NCBI RefSeq assembly: GCF_002355595.1
Contig: NZ_AP017422.1
Coordinates: forward strand, 4,340,001-4,404,000
Origin: Filimonas lacunae
GTDB lineage: Bacteria; Bacteroidota; Bacteroidia; Chitinophagales; Chitinophagaceae
Direction: 5' to 3'
Length of the DNA: 64,000 nt
Shown here: positions 45,432 through 53,528 of the stretch, in pieces
Position numbering within the stretch: the first letter of the stretch is position 1
How the letters are laid out: each line of letters opens with the position of its first letter
Notes under the pieces: generated by a model
Seen by the model: the letters and a program-made list of their open reading frames with translations, nothing else
Told to the model about the DNA's origin: nothing
The model's database searches: none
Made by a program: the position numbers and the translations under genes

Positions 45432-47885
45432 TTAATCCTTTACCCTGTTCTGCTCCGTTTCAGCGCCGGACTCTATTTGTTTCCGCTGCCCTTCTACCCT
45501 TTTCCCTACCCGGATGCTTACGGTGAGTAAAAATGAACGGGTATCTGACAGGGTTTGGAAGGTGGCATAGGTGGCAGCCAGGTTAGTGATCTGACCTTTG
45601 TTTACACCGGTAGAGAAGATGTCCGTAACATTGGCTTTGACTGTTACTGCCGGCGATACCACTTTCGATACCGCATAGTTCACCTTGCCCCTATTAGCAA
45701 GAACAAACTGTGCATTTTTCGACCGGCTGGTATAGTTGCCATCCAGTTGCATTGCCCAGCTCTTTTTCAACTTCCACTGCACAAGCACCTGGGTATATAC
45801 ATACTGGTTTTTAACTTCCAGTGAACCTGTATAAAAATCACTTTTGAAATAAGCAAAGTTCATTTGCGCACTTAACTGCAAATTTAGCCAGGGTTGGGGG
45901 CGAATACTGGCATCTACTCCAATGCTCAAAGAGGTGGCTTTACCTATATTACCCGGACGGCTATAATATTTCTGATCATTGATGGTAATGGTTTCATTCA
46001 CCAGGTCTTTTGTATCTGTATAATTAACAGTAGCAGTAACCTGGTTGTTGAAAATATAGCCCAGTTCGTATTTTGAGGAAAAGGATGGTTTCAGATAGGG
46101 ATTGCCTACATAAAAAGTGAGCTTATCCAGTGGCGATATAAATGGGTTCAGATCCTGGTAATACGGCCTGCCTATTCTGCGTCCATAGTTGAATTTTAGC
46201 TGATGCCTGCCAAGCGTGTCCAGTTTATACAACAGGAACAGGGTAGGAAAAACATTGTGATAGCGGCGATGGAACGAAGAGTCTGGTTTAATGGCATTTC
46301 CCAGCTGATGCCCTTTTGACAAAGTTCCTTCATATCGCAACCCCAGTTGCACGGTAAGCTGGTGCAGCGTTTTGTTGAGGTTGATATAAGCGGCATTCAT
46401 ATTTTCCTTGTATTGAAAATGATTGGTTTTATCGTAGTCGGGCTCCGCAATACCCGCCACCACATTGTAATAGTTGGCTATATTGGAGGTGTTGGTATAA
46501 CTGATTTTTGCACCGGCTTCCAGCTTCCATTTATTCGCCAGTGTTTGTTCATAATCAGCCTTGGCCGAATAGATCTTTATATTGGAGGGTAAATCGCCCA
46601 CCAATTGCTCTGCTGATTGTAATACACCGGCAGCTGAATAATTACCGGTAGTTAACACCTGGTTGTTGCCGGTGCTGTATTCCAGGTAATCAAAATTAGT
46701 TTGCAGTAATGGACCATTTTTAGCAAAATCATGCTTTATGCTAAGATTGACGCGGTTGTTCTTAAAACTTCCCGCTTCCACATTCTGCGATCTGAGCGAA
46801 GAATCTGGCTGCTCATATTCATCATATACAGAACCCCAACTGGTATTGCTGCTTTTAGGATACCTGGCAAGTCTGCTTACTACCACCCCTAGCGTTGTTA
46901 GCTGCGATAGAAAGTAATCCACTCCCAGTGTTGACCGGTAACCACTGCCCATCCTGCGCATATAAGAATTTTGCTGAAAGGTTCCTGTAGCGCTGCCTTT
47001 ATCATCCAGGTATCTTCTGTAAATATCAATATCGTTATAACTATTACGGGAACCATAGCTAAATGTACCAAACAGATTAAACCGGTTGCTGCGGTAATTA
47101 AAATCCATATTATTGTTGGTGGCAACATACTTTGCATACCGTATGCCACTACTTAATCCAACATTATACCCCTTCATCTTTTGTTTTACGGTTTTGATAT
47201 TGATGATCCCCCCATTTCCGGCAGCATCATACCTGGCAGGCGGATTGGACATGATCTCTATTTGCGACAACACGGTAGCCGGCAGCGACTGTAAATAACT
47301 TTGCAATTGCTGGCCAGATAAATAGCAAGGTCTGTCATCTATATAAACAGCAACGCCCTGCACACCTTTTAAGCTAATGCTTCCATTGGCATCAACACGC
47401 ACGCCCGGCGCAGTTTCCAGCACATCCAACGCTGTTACGCCTGCACTGTTTATCAGGGCATCTACATTTACCACTGTGCGATCTACCTTTTGCTCCACAA
47501 AAGGTTTGCTGGCTGTAACAGTCACCTGCTGCAAAACCGTAGTTGTTTGCTTCATGATACATACCGGCAATGTTACCTGCGGGTGCAGCGAGTCGATAAC
47601 GAATGAAGCGCTTTCATAAATACCAAAGCCTACTGCTGTAACATGTACCGTATAGGTTCCTGTTTGAGCACATGGCATGGAGAAAGAACCATCAGCAGCT
47701 GACAGGGCATATTTAATACCATCAGGCTTATTCCCTTTCCGTAAGACGACGGTAGCTGCGCTTAAGGGCTGGTGTATGCTATCAGTAATTTTTCCGGTGA
47801 TGTTACCTGCTACGTTTTGCGCATAAGCTACAGTACAGGCAACACAATGCCCTATGGCCATTACAGCCATGAAAAAGGTTTTCAT
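45432..47885 (-). CDS. TonB-type outer-membrane beta-barrel protein
   Basis: The 817-residue protein has a signal peptide (near VAYAQN), a carboxypeptidase-like domain (about 25-110), a plug (about 115-235; VTVTASKPFVEQKVDRTVVN, VAVYIDDRPCYLSGQQLQSY) and an OMP_b-brl_3 barrel (PF14905). Unlike SusC there is no STN domain. It is the last gene of the ECF sigma operon starting at 49928, and so likely under that sigma factor. Substrate unknown. Its stop is directly next to that of the convergent VOC gene. Confidence 0.92.
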   Translation of the reverse strand: MKTFFMAVMAIGHCVACTVAYAQNVAGNITGKITDSIHQPLSAATVVLRKGNKPDGIKYALSAADGSFSMPCAQTGTYTVHVTAVGFGIYESASFVIDSLHPQVTLPVCIMKQTTTVLQQVTVTASKPFVEQKVDRTVVNVDALINSAGVTALDVLETAPGVRVDANGSISLKGVQGVAVYIDDRPCYLSGQQLQSYLQSLPATVLSQIEIMSNPPARYDAAGNGGIINIKTVKQKMKGYNVGLSSGIRYAKYVATNNNMDFNYRSNRFNLFGTFSYGSRNSYNDIDIYRRYLDDKGSATGTFQQNSYMRRMGSGYRSTLGVDYFLSQLTTLGVVVSRLARYPKSSNTSWGSVYDEYEQPDSSLRSQNVEAGSFKNNRVNLSIKHDFAKNGPLLQTNFDYLEYSTGNNQVLTTGNYSAAGVLQSAEQLVGDLPSNIKIYSAKADYEQTLANKWKLEAGAKISYTNTSNIANYYNVVAGIAEPDYDKTNHFQYKENMNAAYINLNKTLHQLTVQLGLRYEGTLSKGHQLGNAIKPDSSFHRRYHNVFPTLFLLYKLDTLGRHQLKFNYGRRIGRPYYQDLNPFISPLDKLTFYVGNPYLKPSFSSKYELGYIFNNQVTATVNYTDTKDLVNETITINDQKYYSRPGNIGKATSLSIGVDASIRPQPWLNLQLSAQMNFAYFKSDFYTGSLEVKNQYVYTQVLVQWKLKKSWAMQLDGNYTSRSKNAQFVLANRGKVNYAVSKVVSPAVTVKANVTDIFSTGVNKGQITNLAATYATFQTLSDTRSFLLTVSIRVGKRVEGQRKQIESGAETEQNRVKD

Positions 47886-47918
47886 TTACAATAATTTAGG
47901 AGATGGAAAAATCCGGGC

Positions 47919-48311
47919 TTAGTAAGGTTTAATCACGCTTCCCAGGCCGTCTAATATATTCCTGAGCTTATCCAGTGAATGACGATCGTTCTCTTTTGGG
48001 CTGGCTGTGATAGTAAGCGTTCCGGGTGATGCTTTCACATGATACAATAGCTGGCTTTCGTTGATCGCTATATCTTTATTTACTTTATGTGCTGTACCAA
48101 AAACTACCACGGGTTGCAGGCAGCTATCTACATACTTTTCTACTAATGGAGCTTGTTCGGGATTATAGGTAGCTTTTATAGTAACAGCAGTAGCGTTGGC
48201 GGTATAACTAGAGGAAGTACTGGAATAGGATGCGCTGAAATGCACGAAAGTAGCAGCAGAGATAACTAAGCACAATAAAGCAACCGCTAATAATAAATAT
48301 ATTTTTTTCAT
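47919..48311 (-). CDS. Small exported protein, unknown
   Basis: The 130-residue protein has an N-terminal hydrophobic segment (about 3-25) and a Ser/Thr-rich stretch (SYSSTSSSYTANAT), then a region with LLYHVKASPGTLTITASPKE and no known motif. It could be a head domain that binds a cell-surface ligand or a trans-envelope partner of the barrel protein. The ATG at 48311 starts the hydrophobic segment; the frame runs open upstream to 48503 but overlaps the next gene. Not recognised. Confidence 0.65.
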   Translation of the reverse strand: MKKIYLLLAVALLCLVISAATFVHFSASYSSTSSSYTANATAVTIKATYNPEQAPLVEKYVDSCLQPVVVFGTAHKVNKDIAINESQLLYHVKASPGTLTITASPKENDRHSLDKLRNILDGLGSVIKPY

Positions 48312-48352
48312 ATTGTTATGCTTGTAAGTAGTGTATATAATACGGCCGGAGC

Positions 48353-48781
48353 TTACCCTTTTAACCGTTTCGCCCACGCGTAAAATCCCAGGAAACCTAA
48401 TGCGACACAAACCGTCATGATCAAAATAGAATGAATGCCCAACGGAGGGGTAAAACAAATAATCAGCAAGCCTACTGAAATAGACATCAACACCGAAAAC
48501 CATTTGATGGCTATTACCAGTTCATTTTTCTGCGGTAGCATATTGGCTATTACTTCTACAGGTACGCCTTTTTCCAGCATTTTCCTTTTCAGCTGATCAT
48601 TTAAAATAATCCGGGTTAATGCCAGCAAAAAGCCACAGATGATACACAGTACAATGGTAGCCACTGTGCTTCTCATCAATTCGGTGGTGATGCCCCTGTC
48701 GCGGGAAAGCACGTAGATGGTTTGCGCGTTTGCTGCTATATAAAAGAAGAGTAATGCTATGATGGTGATAGTACGTTTCAT
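48353..48781 (-). CDS. Small polytopic membrane protein, DUF6249-like
   Basis: The 142-residue protein has a signal-like first helix and three further membrane segments (about 38-60, 92-110, 115-135) with the cytoplasmic phrase RIILNDQLKRKMLEKGVPVEVIANML, similar to the DUF6249 proteins that accompany ECF sigma operons in Bacteroidota. Function unknown; perhaps a modulator of the anti-sigma factor. The ATG at 48781 was chosen; it is 65 bases after the anti-sigma stop. Confidence 0.7.
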   Translation of the reverse strand: MKRTITIIALLFFYIAANAQTIYVLSRDRGITTELMRSTVATIVLCIICGFLLALTRIILNDQLKRKMLEKGVPVEVIANMLPQKNELVIAIKWFSVLMSISVGLLIICFTPPLGIHSILIMTVCVALGFLGFYAWAKRLKG

Positions 48782-48846
48782 TTCGTTTTGTTTTGTTGCC
48801 GATATGATGTTTAGACCGGTGAGCGAATGTTCTGTTGCAGTTTTCT

Positions 48847-49317
48847 TTAATAAAATTTCAATTGGTTCATTTTTTTCCGGTGCAAAACCCACAGTTCCCT
48901 GCATTGAAAAAGGGTAATGGTAAGCACGGTAACTACCAACAACGAAAAAAGCATATGATCCACTCCCTGCAACAGCCCTTTAAAATAACTACTCATCACT
49001 AATAAGGTAACGATTACAACAGTGATGGCAGCTACAGCCAGCAACAGCTGCAAGCGCGGAAAAGCTCTTTTTGCAGCAGCTTCTACCGACTGCTGCGAAG
49101 TGGCAACAGGAAGGTGGGCCATCACCAGGGCTGCCATGTCTACCTCAAGTGCAGGTTTTTCCATAGCATGGATCGCTGAAAACAAAGCCTGGTAATTGGC
49201 TACAGCAGCTGTACACCTGGCACACGCCTGCACATGCGCAGCCTGTTGCCCATGCATTGCTGCCTGCCCCAATGCCCATTCCTGCAATTCTTTGTCCGTG
49301 AGATGTTCCTGTTTCAT
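48847..49317 (-). CDS. Zinc-finger anti-sigma factor
   Basis: The 156-residue protein has the ZAS motif HVQACARC (H, then C-x2-C) at about 28-35, and two membrane segments (about 85-105 and 120-140). It overlaps the sigma gene stop by four bases (ATGA), so it is the sigma factor's partner. In this class the zinc-bound fold holds the ECF sigma in the cytoplasm until an envelope signal triggers release. Confidence 0.87.
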   Translation of the reverse strand: MKQEHLTDKELQEWALGQAAMHGQQAAHVQACARCTAAVANYQALFSAIHAMEKPALEVDMAALVMAHLPVATSQQSVEAAAKRAFPRLQLLLAVAAITVVIVTLLVMSSYFKGLLQGVDHMLFSLLVVTVLTITLFQCRELWVLHRKKMNQLKFY

Positions 49318-49928
49318 AATTCCTCCTTTTTATATCTTGACAACAGATTTTCCTTTAACAATTTCCTGGCCCGGAACAGGTAACTCTTCACGGTTCCTTC
49401 CGGCAGGGAGGTGATCTCCCCTATTTCCGCATAGCTCAATTCCTCCTGGTGATACAAGGTGATGAGCGTTTGGTAAATGGGAGGAGAAAGACCTTTAACA
49501 GCCGTATCCAGGATAGCAGCCAGTTGTTTTTGAGAAAGCGCTGCTTCTACATTGTTTTGCAGCAAACTTTGTTGCTGGTTCAATTGATCCAGGGCATCTA
49601 TGGGTTCTCCTTCCGGCCCGCTGGTTTCGGGCAAAAACGCCAGTTTCTTTTTTTCCAGGTAATGCAGGCAGGTATTATAGCTGATTTTTCCCAGCCAGGT
49701 GCTCAATTTTGCCTGAAATTGAAAGGTAGCAAGGTGGCTGAATGCTTTCAGGTAAATATCCTGTATCATATCCTGCCTGTCGCCGGGGGCAGGTATCATT
49801 TTAAACACAATCTGCACTACCAGCCGCTCTGTCTGGCGCACAATACTGGCAAAGGCCTGTTGATTGCCGGCAAGCACCTGGTCAACAAGGTATTGATCTG
49901 TAGAACTATGTTTATGATGAACAGACAT
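49314..49928 (-). CDS. ECF RNA polymerase sigma factor
   Basis: The 204-residue protein has region 2 (about 28-95; DRQDMIQDIYLKAFSHLATF) and region 4 (about 140-190; YHQEELSYAEIGEITSLPEGTVKSYLFRA in two parts). It is the first gene of an operon with the anti-sigma factor, two small membrane proteins and the TonB-type barrel. Targets are probably its own operon and others. Full length. Confidence 0.93.
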   Translation of the reverse strand: MSVHHKHSSTDQYLVDQVLAGNQQAFASIVRQTERLVVQIVFKMIPAPGDRQDMIQDIYLKAFSHLATFQFQAKLSTWLGKISYNTCLHYLEKKKLAFLPETSGPEGEPIDALDQLNQQQSLLQNNVEAALSQKQLAAILDTAVKGLSPPIYQTLITLYHQEELSYAEIGEITSLPEGTVKSYLFRARKLLKENLLSRYKKEEL

Positions 49929-50049
49929 TGATGATACCAGACCGGTTAGTGCGGATAAAGTTGCAAAAAGAACTCAAAAACAATCTTATTTATTTTAAGT
50001 GGTTGAGCAGCAGGTTATTCTTATCTGAATATAACGCTTCCACACCTGT

Positions 50050-50751
50050 TTACACAGGCTTTATCTTCTGCTGCACTATTTCTTTATAGGTATCGCCTAT
50101 AGGCAGGTATTGCCCCCGGATCACCACTTTGCCACGCTCCAGGAAATCGATATTATCCTTGTTAATGATGTACGATTTATGAATGCGGATAAATTGTTGT
50201 GCCGGCAATACTTCTTCCATATGCCGCATACTTTCCAGTGATAATATCTTTTCTTCTGTAGTATGAAAAGCGATATAGTCTCTTAAAGCTTCTATATATA
50301 ACAGGGAATCAAGCGTTACTTTCTGTACCCGGTACTCTGTTTTTACAAAAATGTAAGCCGCAGAAGCAACAGGCTGCGGGGTTGTTTCCTGTAAACGACT
50401 CCGTACTTTTTGTATGCACAGGGCAAAGCGATCGAAGGTAACCGGCTTTAGCAGGTAATCAGCCACATCATATTCATAGCTCTGCAAAGCATATTCCTGG
50501 TAAGCAGTAGTAAGCACTACCTTACAGCGCGGGCCTAACACCTTTATCAGCTGCAGGCCGGTTAGCTCAGGCATTTGTATATCCAGGAATAACAGGTCAA
50601 TTCCCCCATCCTCCAATACCGGCAGGGCTTCCAGCACTTTTGTAGTAGAATATACCAGTTCCAGTCCCGGCGTTTTACGAATGTAATCTGCCAGCAGCTT
50701 TACCGCCAGCGGCTCATCGTCAATAACCATACATTTTATGGAATTAGCCAT
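50050..50751 (-). CDS. LytTR-family response regulator
   Basis: The 233-residue regulator has a receiver (D11, D12, phosphoacceptor D57, K102) and a C-terminal LytTR domain (about 135-230; FIRIHKSYIINKDNIDFLE). Its start overlaps the kinase stop by eight bases, so it is that kinase's partner. Targets unknown. It shares family but not close identity with the LytTR regulator at 1888-2649. Confidence 0.93.
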   Translation of the reverse strand: MANSIKCMVIDDEPLAVKLLADYIRKTPGLELVYSTTKVLEALPVLEDGGIDLLFLDIQMPELTGLQLIKVLGPRCKVVLTTAYQEYALQSYEYDVADYLLKPVTFDRFALCIQKVRSRLQETTPQPVASAAYIFVKTEYRVQKVTLDSLLYIEALRDYIAFHTTEEKILSLESMRHMEEVLPAQQFIRIHKSYIINKDNIDFLERGKVVIRGQYLPIGDTYKEIVQQKIKPV

Positions 50752-51754
50752 GTGTGAGTTCCAGGTGAATAGTGAATGAATCGGGTATGTCTTCTATTTC
50801 CAGCAAATGCTTACCGGGGTATAGTAATTCCAGCCTGCGCTTAACGTTCACCAGCCCAATGCCGCCGCCCGCATCTTTAGGGCCATGCCCCTTTTGATTG
50901 CGGCAATAGAACTGGGTTTTCTGTAACGAGCTGTATACTGTAATCACCAACCCTTCGCTCCCCTCTGCAAAGTCGCCATGTTTAAAAGCATTTTCTACAA
51001 AGGCAATCAGCAGCAGGGCGGGTATATGCACCTGGCCGGTTTCGCCGCTTACATGCACACGGGTGGTAATGGCATGTTCAAAGCGTATGCCTTGTAATTC
51101 AATATACTGTTTAATATAATCCAGTTCTTTTTGCAGCGGCACCCGGTCGTTACCATCATATAACATATAACGCATCAGTTGCGATAACCCGGCAATGGCA
51201 GGCAAGGCTTTAGGAGAATTTTCATACACCAGCGAATAGATATTATTCAGGCTGTTGAATAGAAAATGAGGGTTTACCTGCGAGCGCAGAAAAGACAATT
51301 CTGATTGCCGGTTTTGCAGCAACAGGTCTTTCTGTTCCATCTCTTTATCATGGGCATAGCCGGTAAAGTAAAAGAGGATGCCATAAAACAGGTATACGCC
51401 TATATAAAAAAGAGTGTTCAGGAAATAATAGCGCAGGCGCAGCGTAGCACCATATTGCAGGCGTGCCACTCCATAATGCATAAAAAACAATACTGCAACC
51501 GATACAGTAATCAGTAACACTATCCGCACAATGCGGCGTGCAGGGTATAACCGGTGTAATATCCAGAAAGGCAGCAGCGCAAACAGGGAAGAACAGGCCA
51601 GATCCATCACCCGCAACAGTGCCTCTGAAGCATGTAATGGAATCCATTTAAAGTAAAATCTGCCATTGGCAATATTGGGCAAATCGTAAGCAATATGTAT
51701 GAGGTAATAAATAATAATTACCCGAAACAGCAAAAGCAGCAGCTTTTTCTTCAT
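50744..51754 (-). CDS. LytS-type sensor histidine kinase
   Basis: The 336-residue kinase has four membrane helices (about 4-22, 50-68, 77-95, 113-132), then His_kinase with H163 in VNPHFLFNSLNN and an ATPase domain with AFVENAFKHG and GIGLVNVKRRL. It has no extracellular sensor domain. It overlaps the LytTR gene by eight bases and is divergent from the M23 peptidase gene starting at 51882, a possible target. Confidence 0.93.
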   Translation of the reverse strand: MKKKLLLLLFRVIIIYYLIHIAYDLPNIANGRFYFKWIPLHASEALLRVMDLACSSLFALLPFWILHRLYPARRIVRIVLLITVSVAVLFFMHYGVARLQYGATLRLRYYFLNTLFYIGVYLFYGILFYFTGYAHDKEMEQKDLLLQNRQSELSFLRSQVNPHFLFNSLNNIYSLVYENSPKALPAIAGLSQLMRYMLYDGNDRVPLQKELDYIKQYIELQGIRFEHAITTRVHVSGETGQVHIPALLLIAFVENAFKHGDFAEGSEGLVITVYSSLQKTQFYCRNQKGHGPKDAGGGIGLVNVKRRLELLYPGKHLLEIEDIPDSFTIHLELTHG

Positions 51755-51881
51755 GTATCAAATGTACTATTTAGCCTTCATTCCCTACCCGGCGTTTGCA
51801 GAGGTGAGTAGCCTGTTTGCAGAGTGCAGTTGACCACCCGAACACACCATAATAGTTTGGCAGGTATAAAAATTACCTGTT

Positions 51882-53528
51882 ATGAAAAGTACTTTCACCC
51901 GCAGCCTGCCTGTTGTGGCTATTGGTGCCATCGCCCTTATCAGCATTCCCGCTATCCGTTGCGGGCGGTATCGTAATAATCCCCTGCACCGCCCTATTGA
52001 ATTAGCGGCAGGCTTTGGCGAAATACGGCCCGATCATTTTCATTTAGGGGCCGACATGCGCACTGATGGCCGGGAAGGCCTGCCCGTGTATGCTGTTAAA
52101 GAAGGATATATCAGCCATGTAAGTATACAAAAGGAAAAATATGGAAAAGCATTATGGATCACCCACCCCGATGGCACCACTACGCTGTATGCACATCTTT
52201 CGGCCTTTACCGGCAAAGCAGCCCAATGGGTCAGCAACCGGCAATACCAGCAACAAAGCTGGCAGCAGGAAACGGATGTTTCGCCTGCTGCCTTCCCGGT
52301 GAAAAAGGGAGAATGCATTGGTTATAGTGGCAATACCGGCACATCGGAAGGACCGCACCTGCATTTTGAAGTGCGCAACACCGCCACCGGCAAAAGCCTG
52401 AACCCGCTTGCTACGGTGTTACAAGTGAACGATACGGTGAGCCCGGTGATTAAAGCCTTGTATTGGTACGACCGCTGTAACAGCATTTATGAAGACGAAG
52501 CCCATGCCATGGACAAAAATAATACCCGCTGCTCCTCTCCTTTCATAGGCATTGGCATTACCGCTTCTGATCAGTTTGCGACCGGCCGCTTTGTTACCGG
52601 CATCAACAAGGCCTGGCTGTATAAAGACAATGTTTTACAGTATGAATTTTCTTTACAACAACTTTCTGCTGCCGACACCCGGTATGTAAATGCCTGCATT
52701 GACTACGCGCGCGCTGTGGATAAAGGCCCGGTAATACAATTCCTGTTTTCTTTACCCGGCAACAGCCTGCCCTATACCCGCAAATTTGCATCGGGCGGCA
52801 CTATTGATTTAAGCGACCGCAAACAACATGAAATAAAAATAGTGGTAGATGACGTTGCCGGTAACCGGTGCGAAAAACGGTGCCGCATGCAATACAATGG
52901 CAGTAAGCCCTGCCTGTCGCCTTCCGGCACTACCCACCTGTTGTATCCACAACATACCTATCAAATGCAAAGCGCCCATGCAACGGTGCGTTTCCCTGAA
53001 CATACTTTTTACGATGCCATTCCCCTGCTGCTGGTAGAAACACCCGCGAAGATACCGGGAGCAGTTTCTACGGCGCTAACCATGAAAATGCCCGCCGCTC
53101 CCGTACATAATGGTTTTACGGTGCGTTTGCAAACTTCCTTACCTGAACGCCACGCCCTGCGCCAACGAACCGTAATGTTATTGAGCGGCAAAAAAGGTGT
53201 CACCATACTGAAAGGCAAGTGGATACAAAACAAAATGGAAGGACTTTTTACAGATACCGGCACTTTACAACTGGTGGCAGATACCATAGCGCCCGTTATC
53301 ACCCACCTGCAACTAGAGGGCTCCTATATTCAATTTACCTGCACAGATAACCTGGGGGCACTGGCTTCTGTGCAGGCAACAGTAAACGGGCAATGGCTGG
53401 CGCTGGATCAAAAGAATAATACTTTCCGTTATCAGAAAGAAGAACATTATCCCCCTCACGCACGTATTCTCTCCATTATGGTTACAGATGTGGCGGGCAA
53501 CGTTACTACCCGGAAATATACACTCTAA
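51882..53528 (+). CDS. M23-family metallopeptidase with long C-terminal region
   Basis: The 548-residue exported protein has a hydrophobic signal/anchor (about 8-26) and an M23 LytM domain at about 40-185, with zinc ligands H54 and D58 (HLGAD), H105 (YAHL) and the HLH pair H159/H161. Active M23 enzymes cut peptidoglycan crosslinks. Residues 200-548 form a large beta-rich region with Ig-like phrases such as VDDVAGNRCEK and MVTDVAGNVTTRKY; its role is unknown. The stop overlaps the convergent TonB-type gene by four bases. Confidence 0.9.
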   Translation: MKSTFTRSLPVVAIGAIALISIPAIRCGRYRNNPLHRPIELAAGFGEIRPDHFHLGADMRTDGREGLPVYAVKEGYISHVSIQKEKYGKALWITHPDGTTTLYAHLSAFTGKAAQWVSNRQYQQQSWQQETDVSPAAFPVKKGECIGYSGNTGTSEGPHLHFEVRNTATGKSLNPLATVLQVNDTVSPVIKALYWYDRCNSIYEDEAHAMDKNNTRCSSPFIGIGITASDQFATGRFVTGINKAWLYKDNVLQYEFSLQQLSAADTRYVNACIDYARAVDKGPVIQFLFSLPGNSLPYTRKFASGGTIDLSDRKQHEIKIVVDDVAGNRCEKRCRMQYNGSKPCLSPSGTTHLLYPQHTYQMQSAHATVRFPEHTFYDAIPLLLVETPAKIPGAVSTALTMKMPAAPVHNGFTVRLQTSLPERHALRQRTVMLLSGKKGVTILKGKWIQNKMEGLFTDTGTLQLVADTIAPVITHLQLEGSYIQFTCTDNLGALASVQATVNGQWLALDQKNNTFRYQKEEHYPPHARILSIMVTDVAGNVTTRKYTL

